Source: a virus
Virus record (IMG/VR): IMGVR_UViG_3300020473_000049
Location: 1 to 45,525 of that record
Length of the DNA stretch: 45,525 nt
Reading direction: 5' to 3' (one strand)
Made by a program: the position numbers and the translations under genes. Below, piece by piece: positions 25,906-33,799 of this stretch (positions are counted from its first letter, which is position 1; each line of letters starts with the position of its first letter). Below the pieces are notes generated by a model that was given only the letters and a program-made list of their open reading frames with translations, had not been told where the DNA came from and ran no database searches.

Positions 25906-26314
25906 AGCAGTAGACTACAGAAACAAAGACTACTACGATAGAATAGACGATCATGAAAAGTCGTTGTATTCTCCTTTTATGTTGATGAGATATGCTTCAA
26001 GTGTTTCATCTAAAGATCCTTTTTATGTTGAACACTATGTAGAAATGGTAAACGAATGTGTTAATAAAAATTTGTTTGCATTATCTAGCAAACACAAAAA
26101 ATTATGCTGGGTATTAACTTCTATGTGTGGAGCATTACAGCAACAATTTCATCCATGGATAAAACCTATGAAACGTGTTTCAAATAAAAGTTTACAACAA
26201 CTAGAACAAATTTATCCAACATGGAATACTGAGGACTTAGAAGCATTAGACAAAGTAATTACAGACAGAGAACTTGAAGAGTTGCTGGAGGCACATGGCA
26301 TCGAATCTAAATAA
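25856..26314 (+). CDS. 62: gp62-like sliding-clamp loader subunit (probable)
   Basis: 152 residues. Its layout matches marine T4-like gp62: an N-terminal helix FFELRNGLKAVDYRNKDY, SPFMLMRYASS, a central LCWVLTSM...HPWIK (basic helix then a Pro-Trp turn), and a C-terminal IYPTWNTEDLEALDKVIT helix pair. gp62 joins gp44 to load gp45 clamp on primed DNA. gp44 is not in the window, so the assignment rests on sequence pattern and replication context. Confidence 0.6.
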   Translation: MTEKSKRKFFELRNGLKAVDYRNKDYYDRIDDHEKSLYSPFMLMRYASSVSSKDPFYVEHYVEMVNECVNKNLFALSSKHKKLCWVLTSMCGALQQQFHPWIKPMKRVSNKSLQQLEQIYPTWNTEDLEALDKVITDRELEELLEAHGIESK

Positions 26315-26981
26315 ATGTACCTATTGCGATAAAGAATTTGCACGAGAAAGAACTTTACAAGTGCATCTTTGCGAACCTAAAAGAAGATATCTACAAAAAA
26401 ATGAGAAGTGGGTGCAGAATGCTTTTATGGTGTTTCAAAGATTTTATCAAATACATCAAAACAATATGAAAGAAAAAACATATGAAGATTTTTGTAGTTC
26501 AGCATACTACAATGCGTTTGTTAAATTTGGTAGATTTATGATGCATATAAATCCACTGTATCCAGAAAAATATATAGACTATGTAATATTATCAAAAATT
26601 AAATTAGATCATTGGGCAAGAGATAATTTATACGAAGCATATCTAATTGATACATTAAAAGTAGAACCGGTTGAGGCGGCACTGCAAAGAAGTATTGCAA
26701 CAATGATGGACTGGGCAGGAGAACAAAATGCACAATGGAGTGACTACTTTAGATTAGTAAACACTAATAGAGCAGTACAACATATACAACAAGGAAAGAT
26801 ATCTCCGTGGATAGTTCTTGGTTGCAACGCAGGAAAAAAAATGTTAAAATCGTTTAGTGACGAACAATTACAATTAACTGCTAGATATATTAGTCCAGAG
26901 TTTTGGAATTCAAAGTTTAAAAGTTATCCAGCAGATTTATTATTTGTACAAGAAACAGCCAAGGAGGCAAAAATTGAGTAG
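26295..26981 (+). CDS. C2HC zinc-finger phage protein
   Basis: 228 residues from ATG 26295. C8-x2-C11-x12-H24-x-C26 forms a zinc finger at the N-terminus, followed by a long helical region with a DNA- or protein-binding look (WVQNAFMVFQRFYQIHQ; FGRFMMHINPLYPEKYIDYV). No homologue is recognised with certainty; comparison by eye with T4 gp59 does not fit well. Its place between a clamp-loader-like gene and a DnaE-like gene suggests a replication function. Confidence 0.65.
   Translation: MASNLNKCTYCDKEFARERTLQVHLCEPKRRYLQKNEKWVQNAFMVFQRFYQIHQNNMKEKTYEDFCSSAYYNAFVKFGRFMMHINPLYPEKYIDYVILSKIKLDHWARDNLYEAYLIDTLKVEPVEAALQRSIATMMDWAGEQNAQWSDYFRLVNTNRAVQHIQQGKISPWIVLGCNAGKKMLKSFSDEQLQLTARYISPEFWNSKFKSYPADLLFVQETAKEAKIE
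26961..26967 (+). promoter_or_regulatory. Shine-Dalgarno AAGGAGG that selects a TTG start
   Basis: AAGGAGG at 26961-26967 lies 6 nt before TTG 26974. There is no in-frame ATG at the right distance, so the ribosome-binding site fixes a non-ATG start. Confidence 0.75.
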
Positions 26982-27216
26982 AGTTAAAATTGATATTGAT
27001 GACGAATTAGATTTTGATTTGGAAGAAGGAGACATGATATTACACATTAAACACACTGGAGAAATTGGTAAAGTGTGTATGCCAGATATGAATTTAAAAG
27101 TAAAAGAAAGTATTGGGTATCATAAAATGTTACAGTGTTTAGAAATTTTAAAGCCTGGTACAAGAAAAGAATTTATTAAGTATCAAGAAAAAAAAACTAA
27201 AAGGACGTTAAACTAA
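26974..27216 (+). CDS. small acidic protein with TTG start
   Basis: 80 residues from TTG 26974, chosen because AAGGAGG sits at the right spacing. The N-terminus is strongly acidic (KIDIDDELDFDLEEGD) and the C-terminus basic (KYQEKKTKRTLN). The stop shares one base with the DnaE-like start (TAATG). No domain is recognised; an ssDNA- or protein-interaction role is only a guess from charge and neighbours. Confidence 0.65.
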   Translation: MSRVKIDIDDELDFDLEEGDMILHIKHTGEIGKVCMPDMNLKVKESIGYHKMLQCLEILKPGTRKEFIKYQEKKTKRTLN

Positions 27217-27806
27217 TGCCTGATGTAGATATAGATTTTTTTGATAGAGACGGTGTATTAAAATTATTTAAACATACTCCTGCATCAATTATCAATGAGA
27301 AAGCAAACGAAAAACATAAAACTGGTGTTTACTTTCATGCAGTACCAGAACATCCAGTAACAGGACACGCAACACTTGATTATAAAAAAGCAGAAGACAG
27401 AGGCTATTTTAAAATTGATTGTTTAAATGTTAATCTTTATAAAAATGTAAAATCAGAACAGGAACTTGTAGAACTAATGATACAAGAACCTAATTGGGAT
27501 ATGCTTAAAGATCAAACAATAGTTGATGAACTATTTCATTTAAATGGTCATTTCAGTATTGTTTCAAAACTACAACCAAAAACTATAGAACAACTTGCGG
27601 CTGTATTAGCAATTATACGTCCAGCAAAAAGATATCTTGTAAATGCACCGTGGGATGATATTTTAAAAGAGGTTTGGATTAGGCCAGCAGATGGCAGTTA
27701 TTTCTTTAAAAAATCACACGCAGTTGCTTATGCACAGGCAATCGTAGTTCAGATGAATTTAATTGCTCGTGATAAATATAGTTTTAGTGCAACACAGGAA
27801 ACGTAA
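27216..27806 (+). CDS. miniature DnaE-like (PolIII alpha fragment) protein
   Basis: 196 residues, far shorter than bacterial DnaE (about 1,160), yet holding its landmarks in order: PDVDIDFFDRDGVLK (the PDxDxDF catalytic-palm motif), GYFKIDCLNVNLY (cf. G-x-x-K-x-D-x-L-G-L), LQPKTIEQLAAVLAIIRPAK (cf. P-x-x-x-x-DL-x-x-x-x-A-x-x-RPG), and FFKKSHAVAYAQAIVVQM (cf. FNKSHA-x-AYA). PHP, most of the fingers and the tau-binding tail are absent. Whether it polymerises or regulates host PolIII is unknown. Confidence 0.7.
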   Translation: MPDVDIDFFDRDGVLKLFKHTPASIINEKANEKHKTGVYFHAVPEHPVTGHATLDYKKAEDRGYFKIDCLNVNLYKNVKSEQELVELMIQEPNWDMLKDQTIVDELFHLNGHFSIVSKLQPKTIEQLAAVLAIIRPAKRYLVNAPWDDILKEVWIRPADGSYFFKKSHAVAYAQAIVVQMNLIARDKYSFSATQET

Positions 27807-27939
27807 ACTCACTAAAAAATCAAAGAACAAGAAATCCAATCATCGCTCAAAGTATAACAGTTATCAGCCGGATAGTCCTTTAACATTACACTATCTTACA
27901 ACAGGTGCTATACTTCCTGAAAAAAAGAAAACTAGATAG
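27787..27939 (+). CDS. possible small lysine/arginine-rich ORF
   Basis: 50 residues from GTG 27787 in a frame other than the upstream gene. N-terminal half very basic (KRKLTKKSKNKK), then a Tyr/Thr/Pro-rich half. No Shine-Dalgarno sequence or late octamer precedes it, and it overlaps the 3' ends of both neighbours. It fills an otherwise empty 125-nt gap. May be a real nucleic-acid-binding peptide or chance. Confidence 0.3.
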   Translation: MQHRKRKLTKKSKNKKSNHRSKYNSYQPDSPLTLHYLTTGAILPEKKKTR

Positions 27940-28306
27940 GTTTTCTAACTAATTGGATAGTTCTTCTTTTTATTCGTTTCTTTGAAATTTCAGAAAGTTT
28001 TACAGTAGGGCCTTCTACTATTTGAATATCTTTTGAATTTAATGTTACTAGAGTTGTACGGAAGTAACGAAAATCTCCTTTAAGGAATATATTAATTGGT
28101 AGTTTTCTATTAGACTCATACCACCAAATTTCACCACATTTCAAAAATCTCATTTTATCCTGCGGACTCATTAATCTACCGTAGTCATAGAAACTTATTA
28201 CATTATTGTCTTGGTTTTGTACAATACCAACATACTCTAAGTCGCCCTTACGTATTAGGCTTAAAAATGGGAATTTATCTCTTAATGTCTTAAAAATTTC
28301 GTTCAT
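27932..28306 (-). CDS. conserved-type phage protein, unknown function
   Basis: 124 residues: FPFLSLIRKGDLEYVGIVQNQDN, CGEIWWYESNRKLPINIFLKGDF and KKRIKRRTIQLVRKPI at the C-terminus. Pattern and neighbourhood suggest a widely conserved T4-like marine phage protein of unknown role. CAGAGG immediately precedes the ATG. It runs against the operons on both sides, with divergent promoters in the 33-bp gap to 28339. Confidence 0.75.
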   Translation of the reverse strand: MNEIFKTLRDKFPFLSLIRKGDLEYVGIVQNQDNNVISFYDYGRLMSPQDKMRFLKCGEIWWYESNRKLPINIFLKGDFRYFRTTLVTLNSKDIQIVEGPTVKLSEISKKRIKRRTIQLVRKPI

Positions 28307-28314
28307 CCTCTGTC

Positions 28315-28332
28315 CATAAATATTGTTAAATA
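28315..28332 (+). promoter_or_regulatory. two late-type octamers before a structural gene
   Basis: CATAAATA (28315-28322) and GTTAAATA (28325-28332); the second lies 6 nt before the ATG at 28339. Late-type promoters fit a structural protein. Confidence 0.5.
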
Positions 28333-28338
28333 TGTACT

Positions 28339-29145
28339 ATGCAAACAATACAAAGGTATTTACTCACAAACTCGGTAATCGTTTACCAAAATGGTTATCA
28401 TGGAAGGAACTCAAAAGTGTACGATAGACGTCTACAGGTGTATAGAGGTGTGTATAACCCAATTACGTTTACCTTTAAAAACGAGGATCAAAAGAAACAG
28501 GACATAGTTGGTAAGACTTATACGTTCAATATTGTAGATACTGAGAGCAAAAAAGCAGTAGTTACAAGAACTTTAAAAATACTAGATGACGGATCAACTA
28601 TAGACAGCAAAGGAACTGCTAGTGTAGAAATCACAGAGGGCGATTTACAACCTTTAGATGCAAAATTTTATGAGTATTCTATACAAGAAGTTCTTACAGA
28701 TGGTAGTACTGTGGTAACTTATGCAGATACAAGTTATGTCAGTGCTGGTACTATTGAAGTGCTAGATGGTGCTTATCCACAGTTTAATGCAAGTACCTCA
28801 GTTACACAATTTACAGGTACTGGTGGACCATTAGCAAAAACATCTGGTTCAATTAATGCTAAACCAGGTACTAACAATAACAAAGCATTACACACGATTG
28901 CTGTATACACTCAAGATTTTGCAGGAGATTTTAAAGTGCAAGGCACAATGGCTTCAAGTCCTGCTGATGCAGATTATTTTGATATTACCTTAGATGGTGA
29001 AGCATCAAGTACTGTATCGTATATTATATCTACAAGCCAAGTTTACTATTATAACTTTACCGGTGTTTACCATTATATAAGAATTAGTTGGGATAATGCA
29101 ACTGATAACACTGGTAAGATTGACAAAATCCTTTATAGACAGTAA
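28339..29145 (+). CDS. virion structural protein, fibre/baseplate-like
   Basis: 268 residues, beta-rich with many Thr, Ser and Gly. The N-terminal part (ITFTFKNEDQKKQDIVGKTYTFNIVD) is like the Ig-type N-terminal domain of phage baseplate/fibre proteins such as BppU. The C-terminal half (KPGTNNNKALHTIAVYTQDFAGDFKVQGTMA ... YHYIRISWDNA) resembles a jelly-roll receptor- or carbohydrate-binding domain. No signal peptide. Late-type octamers upstream support the structural call. Confidence 0.65.
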   Translation: MQTIQRYLLTNSVIVYQNGYHGRNSKVYDRRLQVYRGVYNPITFTFKNEDQKKQDIVGKTYTFNIVDTESKKAVVTRTLKILDDGSTIDSKGTASVEITEGDLQPLDAKFYEYSIQEVLTDGSTVVTYADTSYVSAGTIEVLDGAYPQFNASTSVTQFTGTGGPLAKTSGSINAKPGTNNNKALHTIAVYTQDFAGDFKVQGTMASSPADADYFDITLDGEASSTVSYIISTSQVYYYNFTGVYHYIRISWDNATDNTGKIDKILYRQ

Positions 29146-29148
29146 AAT
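29120..29148 (+). promoter_or_regulatory. sigma70 promoter of the primase/helicase operon
   Basis: TTGACA (29120-29125), 17-nt spacer, TAAAAT (29143-29148, one mismatch). It lies within the end of the structural gene, and its expected start point coincides with the primase ATG at 29156. Confidence 0.7.
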
Positions 29149-29155
29149 ATAAATT

Positions 29156-30223
29156 ATGAACCTGATCCAGAATACAATTCTGACGTCCATACCTGCGAAC
29201 AAAAAGAAAACACCATCTGGGTGGATTTCTTTTAATGCACCTTGTTGCATTCATAACGGAGAGACTCAAGACAAAAAGAAACGTGGTGGTATAATGAATA
29301 GTGCTGACGGCACAATATCTTATCATTGTTTTAACTGTGGATACAAGGCAAGTTATATAGTTGGCAGACGTTTAACTCAACGTATGAGAACTTTTATGAG
29401 TTACATTGGCATACCAAGTGATACAATTCAAAAGTTAGCCATAGAAGCAATACGTCTTGAAGAATCAGGTGGTACTACATTTCAAAAGAAAAAATTTATA
29501 GGTTTTAACAAAACAAAATTGCCAATTAATTCACGTAAGTTAGAATGGTGGCTAGAAAGATTTCCTGATAAAAAAGTTTGGGATGGAGAAAGATATGTTA
29601 ATAAAAGACAATTAACTAATTTACAAAAAGAAAAAATAAATCATTTATTAACTTATTTAGAAGACAGAGGCATTGGTGCTGACTGGTATGACTTTATGTA
29701 TTCATCAGATCCTTTTTTTGATATGCACAATAGAGTTATTATTCCTTTCTTTTGGAAAGGCGAAATAGTTGGATATACAGGAAGAAGATTGCAAGAACAT
29801 TCTTTTAATAATGACAGCGGAATAAAATACTATACTGATGTGCAACCTGGTTACGTTTTTAATATGGACGCACAAGATTGGACAAGAAAATTTGTTATTG
29901 TGACTGAAGGACCATTTGATGCAATTACCGTTTCTGGAGTGAGTGTGTTGGGTTCAGAGGTAAATGATATACAGCGAGAGTTAATTGATGGACTTAATAG
30001 AAAGGTAATTGTAGTGCCGGACAGAGATAAACCAGGTGAAAAATTAGTAGATCAAGCAATGGAGTTTGGTTGGTCTGTTGCTTTTCCAGAATGGGATAAT
30101 AAGGTTGAAGATGTCGCGGATGCTGTGTTAAAATACGGTAGACTGTTTACTATACAATCAATATTAAAAACAACTGAAAGTAGTAAACTAAAAATAGATT
30201 TAAAGAGAAAGATGTATGGCTGA
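29156..30223 (+). CDS. 61: DNA primase, gp61-like
   Basis: 355 residues (T4 gp61: 342). N-terminal zinc site C30, C31, H33, C58, C61; TOPRIM domain with VTEGPFDAI (about 260) and VVPDRDKPG (about 285), giving the catalytic Glu and Asp. It makes RNA primers for lagging-strand synthesis with gp41. The helicase gene starts 8 nt before its stop, so the two are coupled. Confidence 0.92.
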   Translation: MNLIQNTILTSIPANKKKTPSGWISFNAPCCIHNGETQDKKKRGGIMNSADGTISYHCFNCGYKASYIVGRRLTQRMRTFMSYIGIPSDTIQKLAIEAIRLEESGGTTFQKKKFIGFNKTKLPINSRKLEWWLERFPDKKVWDGERYVNKRQLTNLQKEKINHLLTYLEDRGIGADWYDFMYSSDPFFDMHNRVIIPFFWKGEIVGYTGRRLQEHSFNNDSGIKYYTDVQPGYVFNMDAQDWTRKFVIVTEGPFDAITVSGVSVLGSEVNDIQRELIDGLNRKVIVVPDRDKPGEKLVDQAMEFGWSVAFPEWDNKVEDVADAVLKYGRLFTIQSILKTTESSKLKIDLKRKMYG

Positions 30224-31649
30224 TTATAACTTTGATGTACAAAAATTATATTTAGAAATGTTACTAGCAGATGCAGAATCTTTTGCTAGAGCACAAAATA
30301 TTTTTACTCCAGCAAGTTTTGATAGAAAGTTGCAACCTATTGCAAAATTTATTAAAGACTACATGGAAGAATACAAAGTTATGCCTGACGTTGAACAGGT
30401 TAATGCTAAACACGATATTAAATTAAAATCAGCAAAAGATTTAGATCCAAGTCATTTCAATTGGTTACTAGATGAATTTGAAACGTTTTCCAGACATAAA
30501 GCACTTGAACGTGCAATTTTACAGTCAGCAGACTTACTAGAAAAAGGAGACTATGCTCCAGTAGAGGACATGGTTAAACAAGCGGTAAGTGTTGGACTGA
30601 CAAAAGATCTTGGTACAGACTACTTCGAAGATCCAAAAGGTAGATTAGAGAAACTTAAAAACTCTAATGGACAAGTCAGCACAGGTTGGCCAAACATTGA
30701 TAAGAAACTGTTCGGTGGTTTTAACCGAGGAGAACTAAACATTTTTGCAGGTGGATCAGGCGCAGGTAAAAGTTTATTCTTACAGAATCTTGCAGTGAAT
30801 TGGTCAACTGCTGGTTTGAATACTGTGTACATCTCATTTGAATTAAGTGAAGAACTTACTTCTATGAGATTGGATGCAATGATGACTAACATACCAACAC
30901 GTAAAGTATTTCCAGAAATAGATAATGTTGAAATGAAAGTTAAGATGTTAGGAAAAAAATCCGGATTATTGTTTATCAAATACTTGCCAAGTGGTAGTAC
31001 AATATTAGACGTAAGAACATATGTTAAAGAACTTGAACTAAAAACTAAAAAGAAAATTGATTGTATACTGATTGATTATTTAGATTTAATGATGCCAAAA
31101 TCTAAAAGAATATCTCCAGCAGACTTGTTTATTAAAGACAAATATGTATCAGAAGAACTTAGAAACTATGCAGTAGAATCACAAATGTTATTAGCAACTG
31201 CATCACAATTGAACAGAGCAAGTGTTGAAGAAATAGAATTTGATCACTCTCACATAGCAGGCGGACTTTCTAAAATACAAACAGCAGATAACGTAATTGG
31301 TATCTTTACAAGTAGAGCAATGAAGGAACGTGGTAGATATCAAATACAGTTTATGAAAACTAGAAGTTCAAGTGGTGTTGGGCAAAAAGTTGATTTAGAA
31401 TTCGATGTTGACAGTTTAAGAATTAGAGATTTGGCAGAAGAAGAAAACTATAATCAACATAGTAAAACAAAAAATTTAGTATACGATTCGTTAAAACAAA
31501 AATCAAAAGTAAGCACAGATAAAACTGATGCACAACCAAAAGTACCTGATCCTACAAAAGGTGATGACATTGGTAAAGTTAAAGCAACTGTTGAAGGTGG
31601 CAAACTAAGACAACTGCTTAACGAACTTCACTCAGACGAAGAGCAATAA
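30216..31649 (+). CDS. 41: replicative DNA helicase, gp41 (DnaB-like)
   Basis: 477 residues (T4 gp41: 475). N-terminal helical domain (1-130), Walker A GGSGAGKS (179-186), Walker B CILIDYLDLM (about 285-294), ATASQLNR motif H3 and RGRYQIQFMKTRSS motif H4. It unwinds 5'-3' on the lagging strand with the gp61 primase. The C-terminal 60 residues are a charged tail. It ends before a GC-rich repeat/hairpin block. Confidence 0.94.
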   Translation: MADYNFDVQKLYLEMLLADAESFARAQNIFTPASFDRKLQPIAKFIKDYMEEYKVMPDVEQVNAKHDIKLKSAKDLDPSHFNWLLDEFETFSRHKALERAILQSADLLEKGDYAPVEDMVKQAVSVGLTKDLGTDYFEDPKGRLEKLKNSNGQVSTGWPNIDKKLFGGFNRGELNIFAGGSGAGKSLFLQNLAVNWSTAGLNTVYISFELSEELTSMRLDAMMTNIPTRKVFPEIDNVEMKVKMLGKKSGLLFIKYLPSGSTILDVRTYVKELELKTKKKIDCILIDYLDLMMPKSKRISPADLFIKDKYVSEELRNYAVESQMLLATASQLNRASVEEIEFDHSHIAGGLSKIQTADNVIGIFTSRAMKERGRYQIQFMKTRSSSGVGQKVDLEFDVDSLRIRDLAEEENYNQHSKTKNLVYDSLKQKSKVSTDKTDAQPKVPDPTKGDDIGKVKATVEGGKLRQLLNELHSDEEQ

Positions 31650-31681
31650 GCGTCAATTACCAAATATGCGTTTTTTAAAAA

Positions 31682-31697
31682 TTACGCGAATGCGTAA
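31682..31697 (-). terminator. intrinsic terminator for the OMP-like gene (minus strand)
   Basis: TTACGC (31682-31687), loop GAAT, GCGTAA (31692-31697). Read on the minus strand, the stem is followed by a run of Ts, as in a rho-independent terminator for the gene at 31753-32121. The plus strand lacks the U-tract. Confidence 0.5.
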
Positions 31698-31708
31698 AAA
31701 TGCGTAAA
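31689..31708. repeat. tandem 10-bp repeat (AATGCGTAAA x2)
   Basis: Two perfect abutting copies, 31689-31698 and 31699-31708. A third TGCGT-containing stretch lies at 31666-31671, before the first copy. They overlap the terminator stem, in the 103-nt gap between gp41 and the OMP-like gene. Confidence 0.55.
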
Positions 31709-31743
31709 GACGGTCTGTCCTTCTTTGAACTAACCGCCTTTAC
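31704..31743. terminator. larger imperfect hairpin, convergent junction
   Basis: GTAAAG-A-CGGT pairs with ACCG-C-CTTTAC around an 18-nt loop (one A-C mismatch). It lies past the end of gp41 and of the convergent gene and could end or protect either transcript. Confidence 0.35.
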
Positions 31744-31752
31744 AATCTAATA

Positions 31753-32121
31753 TTAGAATTTAATTTTAAATCCTAGTGTAGTGTCTGTATGATCAAGATT
31801 GATATCGAAATCAGATCTGGAGTAAACAGATAATCTGTCGGTCACACCTTTGTCAAAATCTAATTCAAAAGATTCGAACGTGGCGTTCATGCTGTTATCC
31901 ACATCATAATTGACACCAGATGTACCTATTACACCTAATGGTAAACCAATTGAAGAATCCAAATACATCTTATTTGTATTTGCATCAATCGCCTTTTCCG
32001 CACCAAATGTAAAATCTACATCAGCCGCTTCGACAGGAGCGGGTTTTAACACACTCCATAGTATCCCAAGGGCGATTATTACTATCACACCTAGGCCTAC
32101 TTTTTTCTTAGTTATTTTCAT
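31753..32121 (-). CDS. small outer-membrane beta-protein-like exported protein
   Basis: 122 residues. N-terminal basic segment and hydrophobic core (KKVGLGVIVIIALGILW), then VEAADVD, a plausible signal-peptidase site (A-x-A). The roughly 90-residue mature part is made of alternating strands (DVDFTFGAEKAI, NKMYLDSSIGLPLG, RLSVYSRSDFDINL, TTLGFKIKF) and ends in Phe, the C-terminal residue used by beta-barrel insertion. AAGGAG precedes the start. Possibly blocks a receptor or alters the host envelope. Confidence 0.6.
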   Translation of the reverse strand: MKITKKKVGLGVIVIIALGILWSVLKPAPVEAADVDFTFGAEKAIDANTNKMYLDSSIGLPLGVIGTSGVNYDVDNSMNATFESFELDFDKGVTDRLSVYSRSDFDINLDHTDTTLGFKIKF

Positions 32122-32155
32122 ATATAGTATTTCTCCTTTACTGTATCATGAATGT

Positions 32156-32177
32156 GCGACCATCGGCCGATGATCGC
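32156..32177. promoter_or_regulatory. GC-rich 22-bp near-perfect palindrome in leader
   Basis: A perfect 12-bp palindrome CATCGGCCGATG (32161-32172) is flanked by GCGA and TCGC, with one mismatched pair. It sits in the 150-bp gap between divergent genes, 35 nt before the OMP-like start, in otherwise AT-rich DNA. It could be a repressor operator or a leader hairpin. A late-like AATAAATA lies upstream on the minus strand. Confidence 0.5.
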
Positions 32178-32257
32178 TCCGGATTGTAACACTATTTATT
32201 AGGAATTACAACCTATATGTGTATGGATTGGTAAAGTTTTATTGTTGACAAAACCAC

Positions 32258-32265
32258 TTTAAATA
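32258..32265 (+). promoter_or_regulatory. late-type octamer TTTAAATA before radical SAM gene
   Basis: TTTAAATA, then 6 nt, then the ATG at 32272. No Shine-Dalgarno sequence. Part of the recurrent pattern. Confidence 0.45.
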
Positions 32266-32271
32266 GCAGTA

Positions 32272-33354
32272 ATGATTAATGAAAGACTGTTTGAACACTA
32301 CAAAATAGACACTGCGAAGGACCTGAAAATACCAAAGCGATGTCCACGGCCGTTTGACACACTGCTGATAGACAAAAAGGGTTCGTGCTATGCTTGTGAA
32401 TGCACATCGTGGTTGCCACAGAGCATAGGTAATTTACAAATCAAAACACTGCATCAAATTATTAATCGTAATGATATGCGTAAACATCTGCAGAGTTCTA
32501 TCACAGATGGCTCATATCGTTACTGCAACGAGCATCAGTGTTCTTACATAAAAGCCGGTGCTGTATTGCATGGCCAGCCGGAACGCATACAGCATCTAAG
32601 ACTTGCCATAGATGACTCTTGTAATTTAAGATGTCCTAGTTGCAGAAAACAAATGTTGTTTCTCAGCAACTCAGAAGATCCAGAAGATAAAAATAGAGTT
32701 GCTGAATACGAAAGAAGAAAGAAACTCGCTGACAAAATAAACGATTGGTTGGAATCATATTACTATCCATTACAGGTACACATAGGATCAGATGGTGATC
32801 CTTTTGCTTCGCACATATACAGATACTTCATGGAACATACACCCAAACGTGATAATATAAAATATTCAATACTAACAAATGCATTGATGTTTGAATCTTT
32901 TCATACTCGGGTGCCACACGTGATAAAAAATTTAGAAGAACTAGGAGTCAGTATTGATGGTGCATCAAAAGAAACATATGAAAAATTACGACTGGGAGGT
33001 AATTGGGAAAAAATTAATCGTAACTTACAATGCATTTCTGAACTAAAACAAAAACACGACTTTACATTTATTTTACACTTTGTAGTACAAAAAGAGAACT
33101 ATCATGAAATGGAAAAAATTATTGACCTTGCTGAGAAATACGGTGCTGATAATGTTTGGTTAAACAAAATTGAAGATTGGGGAGTAATGAAAAACTTTGA
33201 TGAACAAAATATTTTTACTCCTACACATCCTGATAATATTGATTATAACTTATATCTAAATCAAGTTATTCAACGTATTTGGAAACGTAACGATAGATTT
33301 ATTGAATGTCCTACTTTAATAAGTGAAGAGGTTCGTTATAGAAACAAAAACTAA
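32272..33354 (+). CDS. radical SAM enzyme with N-terminal SPASM-like domain
   Basis: 360 residues. DSCNLRCPSCRK holds the C117-x3-C121-x2-C124 that binds the SAM-cleaving 4Fe-4S cluster; a SIDGASKETYEKLR segment is typical of the SPASM/twitch subfamily barrel. Before it, residues 24-90 (CPRPFDTLLIDKKG, CYACECTSWLPQSIGN, YCNEHQC) look like a SPASM auxiliary-cluster domain, placed N-terminally instead of C-terminally. It likely modifies a peptide, nucleotide or sugar. It converges with the 2OG gene by 44 nt. Confidence 0.82.
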   Translation: MINERLFEHYKIDTAKDLKIPKRCPRPFDTLLIDKKGSCYACECTSWLPQSIGNLQIKTLHQIINRNDMRKHLQSSITDGSYRYCNEHQCSYIKAGAVLHGQPERIQHLRLAIDDSCNLRCPSCRKQMLFLSNSEDPEDKNRVAEYERRKKLADKINDWLESYYYPLQVHIGSDGDPFASHIYRYFMEHTPKRDNIKYSILTNALMFESFHTRVPHVIKNLEELGVSIDGASKETYEKLRLGGNWEKINRNLQCISELKQKHDFTFILHFVVQKENYHEMEKIIDLAEKYGADNVWLNKIEDWGVMKNFDEQNIFTPTHPDNIDYNLYLNQVIQRIWKRNDRFIECPTLISEEVRYRNKN

Positions 33355-33793
33355 ATTGTATTCTAGGATACTTGGCATCCTTGCCTATTTCAACTGTGTG
33401 CATTATATCAGATCGTAACACAATTGGTTTAGTACATTCAACTCTGTCTATTTCGTTTTTATTCTCATCAAACCAAACGTTGTAAGTGTCTTTGGTGTTT
33501 AACACAGGTATATTAATTTTAGCAACCACCGGGGGTTCATCCACGTGAGGTACTGTTTGTATTTCTTCGTTCCACACAGTAAAACTCATATCTCTCACTT
33601 TTAAACCTAAACTATCAAACCAATTTTTAAGTTCTAAGTTGGGTATTGCAAAGTAATTTTTAATTTGTTCTCGTGTGCAAAATGTCCAAAATTCTTTGGG
33701 TTGATTATTTGCCGTAATACCTTTATAATACCCATATAGACTATCTGAGATTTTTTGTAATTTAGGACAATCCAAAATAAAATAAGACTTCAT
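33311..33793 (-). CDS. 2OG-Fe(II)-oxygenase-like protein (third copy)
   Basis: 160 residues. VPHVDEPP gives H83-x-D85, IMHTVEIG gives H132, and YPRIQFSF an Arg (R144) at the 2-oxoglutarate position, the complete facial-triad set in a compact beta-helix, aspartyl-hydroxylase-like. It starts behind TTTAAATA (6 nt). Its 3' end overlaps the radical SAM gene, so transcripts collide. Confidence 0.7.
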   Translation of the reverse strand: MKSYFILDCPKLQKISDSLYGYYKGITANNQPKEFWTFCTREQIKNYFAIPNLELKNWFDSLGLKVRDMSFTVWNEEIQTVPHVDEPPVVAKINIPVLNTKDTYNVWFDENKNEIDRVECTKPIVLRSDIMHTVEIGKDAKYPRIQFSFCFYNEPLHLLK

Positions 33794-33799
33794 ATAACA

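Noticed and set aside
26295-26981. Possible gp59 helicase loader
   Set aside because: Length and position fit, but the sequence by eye does not match gp59 and has an N-terminal zinc finger; left as unknown.
32245-32273. TTGACA upstream of the radical SAM gene at 32272
   Set aside because: At 17-nt spacing the -10 would be AGTAAT (4/6) and overlaps the start codon; the TTTAAATA site explains the start better.
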